Below, in pieces: positions 12,625 to 25,578 of a stretch of DNA of 64,000 nt. This DNA comes from Rotaria macrura (lineage: Eukaryota; Rotifera; Eurotatoria; Philodinida; Philodinidae): positions 1 to 64,000 of the forward strand of contig OENT01000022.1 in the NCBI GenBank assembly GCA_900239685.1, written 5' to 3'. Below the pieces are notes generated by a model. That model made no database searches. It was not told the origin of the DNA and worked only from the letters and a program-made list of their open reading frames with translations. Made by a program: the position numbers and the translations under genes. Position 1 is the first letter of the stretch, and the number at the start of each line of letters is the position of its first letter.

Positions 12625-15600
12625 ATTTGATGACGCTAATTCAATACAACGTGGCGAACCGATAATCTATAATTGGATATGAAAAGTTTCCTTGAAAATC
12701 TCAGTGAAGGACTTTTATGAATAGAATGCAATAAAGTAAAGCAAACTAACATTCATTCATAATAATAAAAATACAACACTGGAAGAATTCATAAACCAAT
12801 TGTGGACAATGAGAGCAAGGGAAATAAACAAACTAATAACAAGCGACATCTATAGACCGAAAACATATATGTAGCTCAACAATATTTTTATCATTCAGAA
12901 TTCCTACAGACATAATACTACCCGTTGCGTGTAGCAGCTGTAAAATTGGAAAGCTTTAGCAATTCTTCTCTACATCGATGACATCTTATAAGTCAATTAA
13001 ATGGTCTCAATGATCGAGTTTTGAAAGTAACACATGTTTACTCATTTGACGACTACTCAAACTTCTCTATGAACGTTCATGGAAGTTTGTCGAGTCCGCA
13101 ACCTAGTATTAGATATCTTTGAGATTATGAAATGATATGAAAAATAATTACAAAGCATGATGTATATCGTACAGGATGAAAAACAATATGCAACATCTGT
13201 TTATTTTTAGTTCATAATTGTAAAATTCAAACGTGTCAAATCTATTCTTATAAATGATATTCAAAGTCGAACAATAGCACTCAACAGAAGCTATCGTCAG
13301 CGTTTTTGAACTATTAATTGGGCATAAAATCCTGTGGTCAAACAGTGACTCTCAAATATAGGAAAACTTCTGTAGCCAGTCTTGTTAATAAATGAAAGTT
13401 TTTAACATAGAAAAGGAATCTCATGATCGACATTGTTGACTTTGCTTCAAAATATTGATCAATTTGAAGAAAAAGTTAATTTCACTCACAAGTATACTTG
13501 GGATCTGTTTGTTGTCTCCATAACGTTTGTTTTCTTGGATATAATGCACTACAGATTCCTTCAGAAATCACGTTACGAGGATTTCTTTTTTATGAAAATC
13601 CGAAGTACATAAGTACATAAACGATGATTTACGAGAACTATAGAAAGTCATAGCTACTTTGCTCGATAACATTCTGTATTTCTGTCAGTTTCATACGAAG
13701 AACAGTTTTTTTTCCACGTTTGTATTTATTAAACATACATAATTTCGAAAATACATTTTTAAAATACCTCGAAAATATTTTCAAAAGTAAAAGAGTACAC
13801 ATCTTAGCTTGCAAATTATTTAGAACATTTCCACATGTTACTAAGAAAACATAATTTGTTCGTCAATACAGTAACAAATCTGAACAGCTACTAAGCATAT
13901 CGTATCCTGTGTGCCTTTATATATCTCATGTAATACTATTTTCTTTGATGCAATCACACCTTGAATACAATTTATCTTCATGATTTTGTTTGTCGTCGAT
14001 TAATTTCGATTGTTTGCTACAAAGTATTTGCTGTCTATCAAGTCATTAAATAATTATATGAATGCATAATCTATTTTGACAATGTACAAAACTTAAGTTA
14101 CTCTTCTGCATCCTTCGACCAATATAATATTACGGTAAAATACTTCTTCAGATACTTATAACATATGGATTAGTTATTAAATAAATAATGTTGACAAATA
14201 GAAGCTTAGCTATAATCGAAAGTGTAATTTAGATGTTAAGATTTGTCTCGCCAACCAAAAGATCATTTTCAATGAGATTTACTTCATCCAATAATGTTCA
14301 TGTGTCTGATTAAATGTAACTATTCGATTGTCCGACATTCTTTTCGAGTAGCGATCATACACTTAGATTTAGCCAAGATAATAAATATTAATTATCAAGC
14401 AGAATAATATCCGATTTTTTAGTAATTTATTGTTGTTGTTCCTGTGAGTCATCTTTTATTCATAGATTTAAAACAAATACTTTTTATTATTAACTTTTAA
14501 TATACAGACCTATTGTTCTGATCATTTAATGAATATTTTATTACCATGTTTCCATATCTCAAATAAAGCAGAATATTTTCACTTGTTAGAGTTATAGGAT
14601 TCTTTTCAGCTATCATGATTCGATGAAGAAACTATTGAGATGAAAACAATGTTGCATCGTAAATTTCTATCAGATCGACAATTATTAGTTGTTCGAAAAT
14701 AATGTTTTATAAAAATAACATCCGAATTCGAAGTAAAGAAAGAAAATACGTAATTATCAGAAAATCCCATCGATGAAGAAGAAAGTCATGAATAGACATT
14801 ACTACTGACTTCGATAGATTTCGTATTGATTGATTATCATATAAATTTAAAAAAAAAACATATTGGGAACGAAAAATACTTTGATCTTTTGAATATGTTT
14901 TTCGAACTCACTAGAATTTAAGTTCGAAATACAATTTCAAGCCACTTAGCGTAAGAGAAGACAAAAGCAATAGCACAAGAAATTGACAATCGTCATATGG
15001 ATTCATGAAATTAAGATCTGAAGAAGAAATTTCGTTATTCGATAGAAAAATAAATATGGCAACAATGTTTTTTTCGCATTTTTGATAATTTCTTTTGTGC
15101 GTCGAAAAATTTCAATAAAAATAAACACCCATCAAATAGAATGGCGTGTTTCAGAATTAAAATAAATGAAGATTTATTTTTGCTCAACTAAACAACTAAC
15201 TTGAGCACTAGTTAATCAATCAATGAATTATTTAACAGTCATATAGATTCAGATAAGTGAATTTTAAGTTGATCCTTGTATATGTTATGATTTAATGAGT
15301 GAAAGATCCTCCTATAGATTGAGCATTGTCTTAGTTGACTCCGAAAATCTTCTTCGAGAATATAAATTAGCGTCTGTTATGAATTTTCAAACGTCCATCG
15401 TGAAAATTCATTCGAACTATCACCAAACTAACAATAGTTCACATAATTCAAATTTTAAACAATGAACTATTCATAAACTACCATACAGCAATACACATTA
15501 TACTTGCTCATTTATGATTTAGTAAAATCTAGTGTTACTTAGATATCACTAATTATATGTACGTAAATTCCACGAATTAATTCATTTCTCACGAAGGCTC

Positions 15601-15905
15601 TGCATACGCAAAAGAACATTTATATCAATAGAAATATGTAATAATCTATTTATAACGTAAAAACAATTACTCTTTTTTGAATGATTGAAATCGTTGATGC
15701 TCATAGAATTTTTCGATATAAATACACAAAAATATAAAAGCAATAAATAACTATTTATTAAATAATATTAAGTAATACAAATCGCACAAAAAAAAATCTA
15801 ATGTCACAAGTTTAGTTTACTAGTGTTGCAATCGTATCGCTGTAGTCAATATAGTGGAGTTGAATTGTTTGTTTTAAACATACACGGAGATTCATGTTCA
15901 GATTA
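12625..15905. other. gene-free region
   Basis: A+T-rich sequence between GID8 and the ADP-ribosyltransferase gene. No long open frame, recognisable exon, tandem array or strong inverted repeat was seen. The GID8 promoter should lie at the left edge. Confidence 0.5.
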
Positions 15906-17632
15906 CTAATTGAACTGATCAATAAGGATAGAATGAATAACTATTTTAATTTTTGCGTCGAATTCTAAAGCGTCGATGTCTTCCCATTCTAAATCCACTG
16001 AGTATACTTGTTGATTATTGATTTCCAGTTCTCCAATGCATACTTTTTCACCGTTTAATAGACCACTAATAGTAATTTGTCCACTTCCATCAACGGCACT
16101 CATTTCAATAGTTTGTGCAGTGAATGGATGTCTATCGATGTGTTCCATACACATAGGATATTGATTTTTACTATTTGTTATTGCAATAACTTTATATTGA
16201 CTGAAATGTTTCAACAAATCTGGCTGCCTTCGACGAGCGTAATCTTCACTAATGTAATCAAAATTTTTCCATTTGAATCCGGCAAAACCATCTGGAATTT
16301 CCGAGAGATCATTGAATACACTGGACACATTCGTAAATATGATATGATTTCGCTGTACCAGTGTGCCTAAAAATGTTTGAAAATGATTAACAATTCAATA
16401 GATAAGGGAACGATTGAATCATGACACTGTACAATCTGCTTCTCTTTAACTACTACTGTTTAATGACTGTGTCACTTACTTCTAATATCGCTTGATTGTG
16501 CGGCACTATTGATGACGTGTTTCATTTGATATTTTTTATAATCAGCTGAATTTTCAGTTATGAATCCTTCATCAACATCATCGTCTTCTTCTTCTTCTTC
16601 TTTTATTTGGCAAGGTGGTTCTAATAACACATGTGGTGGTTGAATTTGTTTTAGTCTAACAATATGAAGATTCGACGATGGAGCTCCTTCGTTTAGTACT
16701 TTAAAATATGTTCCAGGCATAAGAAGAATTTCATCATCATTTTTAAAACAAGAATGATTACGAATATTCTTTGCATTCATAGTTTGGATAGAAAATATTG
16801 TTCGATTGGTCTTTGAACCGCTATTCATTTGTGATTCGAGAACTTCAAGATTCAATGTGCACGATGAGAAAGCCCACCAAATATATGATGCGCCTGTTTT
16901 ATAACTTTCAAATTTAATGTCGTTTCCACGCCAGATAATGTCACTTTTTACATTGGGTAACTTAAAAAGTGCGGTCAACAATAATTTTAAGTATGAAAAC
17001 CATGGTATAAGTTTTTCTCGTTTTGCTTGACGCAAATCAGTATTTAATTTTCGATATAAAGCATCTGACCATTCTAATGAGTAAAGATATATCGAAGCTG
17101 ATTCATCAGGCGTTAGATGATCAGTAGGCTTCTTTGAATTCTGTTTGGCTATTGAAATATATTGTTTCAAATCGGTAAGCATGGGTAGAAGAGGTTTACA
17201 TGCTTCTTCAAGTGAAACAAGTGGATAGTATTCGTATCCACTGATTGGACTTAAAGAAAACATAGGTTCATTTTGAACATCACCGATCAATCGTGAATTT
17301 TGTTCAATAGTAGTACTTGAGTAAGATCTCATTGGATTAAAAGTAGATGAATGAGAACTAGTAGCTGATCTTTGTGAAAATGATCTTGTATACGCTGGCG
17401 ACTGACGAGAACGCGTTGCAGAATAAGTTCCAAGTATTTTGCTTGTGTTACTGTCTTCGTAGAATGTGGCACATTCATCTATTGTTAAAGTATAAAATAG
17501 AAACTTTCAAGAAAAACTTTTTTAAAAAAAACCGTTAAACATGCCTGCTACAGGATCATCAGTTAGCGTTGTTATTGTTGCATCTGTTGATGCTGATACA
17601 ACTACGCTATTATTTGATAGTGCACAACCCAT
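15906..17632 (-). CDS. arginine ADP-ribosyltransferase fused to an IPxGFxGFxW-type domain
   Basis: The predicted product is 519 residues from three exons (17632-17533, 17478-16480, 16366-15906), all in phase. The N-terminus MGCALSNN fits N-myristoylation (Gly2, Ser6) plus palmitoylation (Cys3), suggesting membrane anchoring on the cytosolic side. A Ser/Arg-rich linker follows. The ART domain (about residues 115-300) has TPDESASIYLYSLEW, PWFSYLKLLLTAL, IWRG (Arg217), WWAFSSCT (Ser238) and DDEILLMPGTYFKV, so the R-S-ExE triad is present, with Asp281 in place of the first Glu and Glu283 as the likely catalytic Glu. Such enzymes move ADP-ribose from NAD to arginine. After an acidic run (EEEEEDDDVDE), a spliced C-terminal domain begins FNDLSEIPDGFAGFKWKNF, resembling the IPxGYGGxxW motif of a poorly described beta-rich domain. 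The family is strongly supported; the tail's function is unknown. Confidence 0.82.
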
Positions 17633-20600
17633 TACTTGTATTCGTTTTTAACAAGAGGTAATTGTAACTGACACAAAAAAAAATAATGTTTGAAGACGCG
17701 TATGTTATAGTTTTTCTTCTAGATAACTTATATATTGAGTTTGATTGCTGCGAAAAGAATGTTTATCATACTTATAGGAAAAATCTTTCTGTGTCTAATA
17801 TACATACCTATCATCGCCAGTGTATTGAATAGCTGTTTGTGAAAAAAATAAGATGGAAATGATGAAATGTTTTTGCTGAATCTGTTCTTCTGAATTTTAT
17901 ACTTTGAAAAAAATATTTTCAAAACAATATGATGTGTTACATTTTGATGATGGATGGTATTTATTATTCAAAATTTTAATTATGTATTGCAGTGGGCGAG
18001 AAGCCAACTAAAAATTTTTATTTTACTGCATTATTATTCTATTTGATTCAGTACAATACACTCTTCTTTTTGTACAAGTGAAAAATCGAACAACAAAATA
18101 TCTTGAATTGAATTTCTTTGTGGAACTAATCGTATATTCGACGCATTGTTATGACAAATAAGATTGCACTATAATGCTATTGTTCTTGTGCGAAGTGTGA
18201 TTAAAGAGCGAAAACAACATTTGCCATCTTCCAACCGATGAAAATTTGAATGGAATTGTAAACTAGATAAACTAGTTGAATCTCAGTAGCAGAGTATTCA
18301 TGTGATTCTTAGTGATCATTTTTTACTGCAAGATTTATTCGAGTCAGTAAGAAGAAACACTAGACTGCAATTCAATCACTGTATTGCGTTGCGAAAATAG
18401 ATGCTAATGTACAAGATGGAAAAAAATTAATTTTATTCGAAACCAAATTACAAACGAATAAATCTATTGAAATCATTTCTAACAATTTTGATCAATATCA
18501 ACAATGGAATGTATATCGCTTCCTTTAACATGACATATTATGTGGTATAGGAGTACAAAATATGAATTTTAACATAGGATGTTTGATTTATTTTCAATTG
18601 AATGGTTGTGATTCCAACGAGCATTTGTGAGTCAGAATTAAGAATCAGTTCTTCATTCCAAAGTTCGTTTTGAAGAATTATTTCCTAGCATGCATTCATT
18701 GCCAACAATACAGTTGAACAGACGATTATCGTCTTATCAATAACTTTGAATTCATAGCGTGTTTTCAGATTTATCTTCATGGAATTGCAATAAGGATTGA
18801 CATCATTTATGCTTACTTTACATTCTTGAAATATTTTCGATGATAGTTTCAAGAAAAAATGAATCTAATCGATGAAAAATTTCCAGAATACTGAAATAGA
18901 CGTCAAAATTGAGTAGTTTGAGCAGCTTTCAAAGAGAATTCATCAACAACTTTCAAAGCGTACTAATTCAAAATAGTAAAATTGAGTTTTTCGCTCAAAG
19001 CCACAAGACAAGTTTCAGAAATTTCATTGAAATCATAACCTGTAATTAATAATATTAACAACGGTATTTCTACAAATCTACTGATCAATAAACTAACTAT
19101 TCGATGATAGTTGCGTACTAAACAACCTGAGTGCAATGATAGGCAACAAATAAATTGTAAAAATATACGAAGACGAGTTAAAAAACCGTATTAGATATAG
19201 TATAAATGGAATTTGACAAATGTGACTATGTCAGAAGGGTAGAGAATTCTTTTTTGATATTGTAAAATAAATATCAAGGTCTCAGCTAGTTATTTGGTTT
19301 TTCAATCACTAGATTAATGAAATATATCGTAATATCTCATGAATTTTCCATCCTACGACTTTTTACTATCGAATGATGAATGAATGAACAGAGAAGTTTG
19401 TCCTATTTTAGACCTGATTACAAGAAAATAATGATAGAAGGCGAAATCTCGTTCTCTTATCTGCAGTGTTTTCTTTTTTTAGAATCATTCAAATGAAGTT
19501 TTGCAATAGAAAATGTCATAACTTAGTCTAAAATGATTGCGGTCGATCCATTCAACCAAGAGACTGCGATAAAACATCTTCGACGTTCAAAAATAAGTAG
19601 AAGATCAGAGAAGTGTTACAAATAACGGATTCAGAATTTCATGTTGGCAAATCAAATGTGCATCAGCTGAGAGCGTTCAGGCAAGATATTTCAATTTCGT
19701 TCCATTATTGAACATTACTCATGTATTTCCTTGTTTAATCTTTGACTCGGTATAGTAGAAAAGAAAAAAGTGTGCTTATTTGAATTTGCAGCAATTACAT
19801 TACTTCTTTTTTTGCATGATGGAGTGCAAGAAGAAAACATCTAATTAACAAACTTGTTTATCCTATTATGAATGGCTGAGTCGATTGCATGTAAATTGTT
19901 TTCTTCTTTCTGATGGGGCTGGTCATTTCTAGTTAGCCAATATTAATACATATCTGTATCTATCCATTGACCATGACCAATGATCTGTTAGAGAGAGGAT
20001 AGAAACCGAGAAATTATGTAATGAAGTCATTTTGTTAATTGTACTTATGTTCAATTGAGTCTTTTTTTTTAACAAATCAACTTTCATCCATTTTTCATCG
20101 GTCTAAACTTGATCTTGTTCAGTTGATGAATGATTAGAAAAAAAAACAGATTAATATCGGCTACTAGGCGATAAGTAATAATCCATCGTCTTCTCAATCA
20201 TATGGAATTCATCGTACAAATGATTGATCACATGAGAAATAGATGAAAGACAAATGACATATGGATGATACCAGTATGGTTTCAACAGAAATCATGGCTT
20301 CGCATGCATTATCGATTTCTTAATCATGACAGATAGGAAAATCTTCAACCATTGGCATCTAAATGTCGATGGAATTTTGAATATTGATTGTCGAAGGTCT
20401 TCTAGTTGGAAATACATTATTAGTTTGAATCTAGATATTAAGAAAGTATATTAGTGAATGACCTATTGATAAAAAATTGTATTCATTCAAACTAAGCTTT
20501 TAATGAGTAGTCCGACATTATGACCTAATATCGTGTCTTAAGATGCGTTTGAGCGTTCCGAAAATTTCACTAAGAAAAACTGGAAATAGTACATCTCGAA

Positions 20601-21236
20601 TTTCTCAGATCCATTTGGTTGATCTTGAACTATTTCTATTTTGAAGATTTGAATAAATAAGCAAAGATAGGTTGATTTTTCTTTTGAAATTTTCAAGATT
20701 GTTAATTCAAGAGGAAGTGATGTGTCTGACGCTGTTTCATTTTATTTAATGACACTGATATCTGAATGGAAAGTTATATTAGTCTTTCTTTCTTTTTTTA
20801 TTCGAAATCTACAAGTTTTCTCTGCGATTAAGAAATATTTTAAATAGAGGATGAATAAGATAGACAATATGAGTATACATAGTAAAATATGTTTCATCTA
20901 AACACACCGAAATAAATATCTTAAATTGAAAGATTCTATCACTCGATCTCATCATTTCTCTCAGTTTCGAAAAGAACATACACAAAAAACGAACGAAAGA
21001 AAATAGATTAAGAAATTTCATAACAATTTATTGTCAAAAGCATCTTGATTTTCATGTAAATCTTTCATGCTGTTTATGACAATAAATGAAAAGAAAAATA
21101 AAGTGAAGTTGAACTTGCAGAAAACAAGAACATTTGACTAATTAGATTAATACAACAAGAATGAAAGAAAAAAAGGATTGTCGAAAAAGGGCATTGATTT
21201 TTTTTTGATAGAAAATGCTTTTCTAAAATTTTTAGT
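17633..21236. other. gene-free region
   Basis: About 3.6 kb between the ART gene and CHMP4. I see no supportable exon, RNA gene or repeat family. The open frames present are under 75 codons and A+T-biased. Confidence 0.5.
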
Positions 21237-21938
21237 TCATTGTGCCCAAGATTCAAGTTCACGTAATTCATCTGATTGATTGTTTGCTTTGACTATTGTT
21301 TGTGATGGTACCTCTGGTAATGGACCGATTTTCATCATGTCATCTTTGATTTCTTCCTCGCCTAACAATTCTAATTCTCGTTCTAAATCAGCATCATTAT
21401 ATAAATCTGATGAGCCGACTGGTGATGAAATAGCATTGGCAATTTCTTCAGCTAAAAAATAATAACATTCAAATTCTGTTTTAATCTAAAAAGACAAAAA
21501 CATACAAACGCTGTGTTGTTCAGCTAAGTCATCCATTAAATCATGTACTTGATCAACATCTAAATTTTGATTTGTTTTTTTCAAAGCACTTGCTGCTTGC
21601 CTCATCACATGTAAAACATCCATATTAGTTGATGCATTCTGTAAATATTCTCGTTGAGTTTCTAATGTTGTTAATGTTCCATCTAGTTGCAGTAGAGTTT
21701 TTTCATATTTCTTCTTTCGTTTTAAAGCCATTAGAGCTCCACGTTTATTTCCTTGTTTCGAGCAACGTAGTGCTGTTGCTTTCTCTTCGTCTATTTGAGT
21801 TTCTAGATGTTGCTGTTTTTTATTGAGCATTTCCTCAACATCTGATAAACGTTTAATTGCATCCGTTGATGATACATTTTTTGTATCATCTTTTTTCGAA
21901 CCAAAATCAAAGATACGTTGAAATACATTGATTGGCAT
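21237..21938 (-). CDS. CHMP4: ESCRT-III subunit CHMP4 (Snf7)
   Basis: 215 residues from two exons (21938-21506 and 21451-21237) with a 54 bp intron using GTATGT...TAG. CHMP4/Snf7 polymerises on membranes as the main ESCRT-III filament for multivesicular bodies, cytokinesis and membrane repair. The N-terminal alpha1-alpha2 hairpin is basic and coiled-coil-like (DAIKRLSDVEEMLNKKQQHL, GNKRGALMALKRKKKYEKTL). The spliced join gives DLAEQHSV-SEEIANAIS-SPVG, aligning without gaps to remembered animal CHMP4 sequences. The C-terminus ends DELRELESWAQ, the amphipathic helix that binds ALIX. Length is close to human CHMP4B (224). The gene is divergent from CFAP45, with start codons 349 bp apart. Confidence 0.93.
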
Positions 21939-22287
21939 GATTAGTTTGATTTACAACCTTTCAATATAATCTGACACAAGACAATAGAACCAAAATCGTC
22001 GTTATTTGTACTAAGACAGAAAGAAAACAAACAATCTCGAATCTAGTCACTATGACTCATGATATTAATAATATTCTTCTTTTGTTTTTCGTTAGAAATT
22101 GGAGTCAGAATTCGAGGTTTTTCATTTGAATTTTACTTACAAATTGGACTTTTCTTTTATAAATAAATATTTGATTGATGAAAGTATGGAGGTCGCACCA
22201 TGGATACCAAACATAATTCATGGCGATTGGAGAATCAAACAATTTCAGCAGAGCAGAAAGTTGTTTTTTAGTATTTTAGAAGAGAAA
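21939..22287. promoter_or_regulatory. probable bidirectional promoter (CHMP4 / CFAP45)
   Basis: Head-to-head start codons leave 349 bp for both promoters and 5' UTRs. No clear TATA or Inr pair can be named with confidence. An open frame runs into CFAP45 from 22099, but its extra 63 residues do not resemble the CFAP45 N-terminus and I treat them as 5' UTR. Confidence 0.45.
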
Positions 22288-25200
22288 ATGTCACCAGCAT
22301 CAACATCAGGAGGTTCTCATAGTGGACAAGGTTCATCATCCTCAAATGGAAAACGTAATGGTAATAACTATCGCTATCGTACTGTCAATGCTCAATCAGA
22401 AGTTGATGAAACACTATTTGGCACTCCACATCGTTTAGCAACAGCAGCTAGAATGAGAGCAGAACGGCAGCAAAATCCAGATTATCAAGAAAAAACTATA
22501 CAAAATCCATCGAAACCGCAGGGACCGACTAAAAAAGAATTCATTAGACACATTACAAAAGATCTTATTCGAGATATTATGTAAATTTACAAGCAAGAAT
22601 GAAACAAGAAGAAGAGCATGTCATTATTTGTTTATTTATCATTCTAGTGTTCCCGAAGATCCAACATGTACATCGGTCATTATCGATGGGGCTACGTATC
22701 AACGTCTTTCTCATGCAGCTTATTTCAAACCAAAAGAAACTCGTGAGAATGAAATAGCTGAATCGAAACGGAGTAGAGATTCTGTTGAAGTATGTTCAAT
22801 TTTAATCGGAATATTTTCACGTAAAAGCTTTTCTTTCGGTATAGGAAGAACTTAATCGTCGTAAAAAGGCCATGCAAGAATATGATCAACAACGTAAAAA
22901 AAATGCACCGCTCGAAGATATTGATCAAGAAGCGAAAGAAGAAGCAGAATACATGTTAAAACGAGCCAATGAACTTCGACAAGAACAAGAAGATGAAGTT
23001 AAACATCTGAATGAAGTTCGTTCCATAATGGAAAAAAAAATTTCCTTTCGTTTCCTTGTATGAAACAAGAAAAATTTCTTTTTTCCTGTTGTAGTTAATT
23101 CTTAATGCTAAATGCCATGCTATACGTGATGCACAAGTTTTAGAAAAACAACAAATTAAAAAAGAAATGGCCGAAGAAGATAAACGATTAGACATGATGA
23201 TGGAAATAGAACGTCTTAATGCATTGAAAATACAAGAAGAAATCGAACAACGACGACATGTACAAGCAAAAGAGTAAGAAAGACTTATTCAATGATTTCT
23301 TTAGTAGTAGGATAAATCTGTTGAAACATAAAATGAAACGTAGATTTCGATAGACAGTTGAAGATGAAGTATACTATTTTCAAAGCAAAGTGATGCAAAC
23401 AGCAATTCGTTTTAAATGAATTAGTGTCACTAAATATCTTGTTTTAATCTTCCGATCGAATATGTAACCATTTAATAATGAATCAGCTTTCCAAATGACA
23501 TAAATGCATTTAAATAGAAAAATCGGAAACTTAATGCTACGACGTAAAACGCCGCAATTATAAGGAGGAAAAAAACGATTAGGTATACATTAATTCGATA
23601 GTCACATTGGTATTAGTCTGACCTGTGAAGCCAAACTTAGTCATTTTTTCAAATCAGTTCAACGGCGTCAGCCTAATTTTAGGGGAAAAAAATAACAGTA
23701 AATAAGGATAGGTTTTTTTATCTGGTTAAGAGATGTCACATTGTTGCATGCCACAACCACTATTATACTAGCCATCATTGATAACTACCAGATCTACTCA
23801 TTTAAGTGAAGTGTCATTCCTATCAGAAAAATGATAACTTTATGAAATCGATTTCTTGACTGAATAAATGCTTGTTTGGAACATTGCTGTGTCTAGTAAT
23901 TTTTCGGCGTAGAATTTAAAATGAATGTAATATAAAGTAAATAATTTTGATGAGCCAGTTCACGCATCTGAATTTATAAGCAAGTGCTCATTTTGCTTTG
24001 AGCACTTCCGTTACTTTAAAAATGAAATCTCAGAATATTCTACCACCTGTCAATGTAACTTCTCGTTCCAATGAGCAGAAGGATAGTTTTAATTGACATG
24101 ACAGTTTTTGAAAATTTGGAAAAGAACGAATTTTTAGTAAATTAGTAACTACTTCACTACTAGCATAGCTTCAACATTGTCCTGATTTTCATGTATGATC
24201 ATGAATGCCATAGATTTTATACCCGACAGTCATATCGAAACTCTCCGATTTGTTTATTAGGCGGTTTTTATGTTTTATGTTTTAATCAGAGGTGCAAGCA
24301 TGATAATGAAACAAATTGAAGAAAACGAAAAGGAAAAAGTTTATAAAGAAGAAGTACGTGAACAAGAAAATGCCGCTATGTTTGATTACATGCAAAAATT
24401 ACAAGAAAAAGATTGGGAAGATTTTTCCAAACGCAAAGATACACAGAAGAAATTAGCGGTAATTATTAATTCTTATATTTGGACAATACCATATTAATAA
24501 TTTCATGTATTATATTCTAGCATGATCTTTTGAAAGCTAATCGTGAAATCGATGAACAACGTGCTGTACGTAAACAACAAGATCGTGTAGCTGATTTAGC
24601 TGTATTAGAATTTCAAAGAGCAAAAGCTGCACGTGAAGCAGCACAAGAAGCTGAAGTTGAACGTAAAAGGACTGAAAAAGAAAAGGAAGTGGCGAGATTA
24701 CGTGCACAACAAGAACGTGCACGAGATATTCAAGCGGACAAAGATGCATTAAGAGCTAAACGTGAACAAGAAAGACGTGAACGTGAATGGAGAGAAAAAG
24801 AAAAACAGGAAGCATTGAAAAAGAAACAAACTGAAGAAGAAATGCGTTTAGCACGGGAATGGCAAATCAAAAATAAAGAACAACATTTAGCTGTTGAAGC
24901 TGCCCGAGAACGAGCGGAATTCGAACGTGTACTCAAGTAAATGAATCATTCAATGTAATTACGAAATGTTGTACGAAAAAGTCATTTTAAATTTTAGAGC
25001 TCAATTAACACAAGCAGAAAAAGAGCGAAACGAAGAATTACATCGTATTGCTAAACGTCATAAATTTGCTGATGATTTACGTGATCAAATTGTTCGTCAT
25101 GAAAAACAAAAAGTCGAAGAACGAGCTACATTTTTTGATGAAGGTGTTCGACTTGATGAGCAAGCTCGATTGCGTAGAGTTCGTCTGGATGAAATCAAAA

Positions 25201-25578
25201 CACAAAAACTAAATGACTTGCGGTAATTCATATTTGTTTTTCTATTTTTATTCTTTGTTCATGGGAAAAATAATTGATCTAATTCGTTCATCATTCAAAA
25301 AAAATAGGCGTACCTTGTAAATATATTCACTATTTACAAAATCGCTTAACTTATAGTGAACTGCTGTAAAGCGAATTGTTAAAACGCATGAAATTATTAC
25401 TTTTGTCATTTTTGACATTATTTTTGTAGACAAACGAAAACACAAAGATGAACGTATGTTTTTATTTTCTAGTCGTGCTGGTGTACCCGAAAAATACTGT
25501 GCTGATATTGAAAGAAAAATTAATGCACCAATCAATATGAATAATGACACAACAACAAATGCTCCTGCTGTTCATTAA
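22288..25578 (+). CDS. CFAP45: CFAP45 (CCDC19), axonemal microtubule inner protein
   Basis: 566 residues from eight exons: 22288-22580, 22648-22789, 22845-23015, 23095-23273, 24290-24458, 24521-24936, 24998-25222 and 25473-25578. Phases sum exactly. CFAP45 is a coiled-coil protein inside the doublet microtubules of motile cilia. Family signatures: YRYRTVNAQSEVDETLFG near the N-terminus, LIRDI-IVPEDPT across the first splice, LILNAKCHAIRDAQVLEKQQ (nearly identical to vertebrates), RLDMMMEIER, EKEVARLRAQQERA, AEFERVLK-AQ, and the C-terminal GVPEKYCADIERKIN. Long charged Glu/Lys/Arg/Gln helices fill the rest. Human CFAP45 is 551 residues. The start is the ATG just before SPASTSGG. Intron 4 (23274-24289, 1016 bp) is the only large intron and I see nothing in it. 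Confidence 0.94.

Noticed and set aside
16590-16605. CTT triplet run in the ART gene
   Set aside because: It simply encodes the acidic Glu run between the two domains.
22099-22287. Upstream start giving 63 more residues to CFAP45
   Set aside because: The CFAP45 family begins with a short Ser-rich stretch as found from 22288; the extra part is A+T-rich and unlike it.
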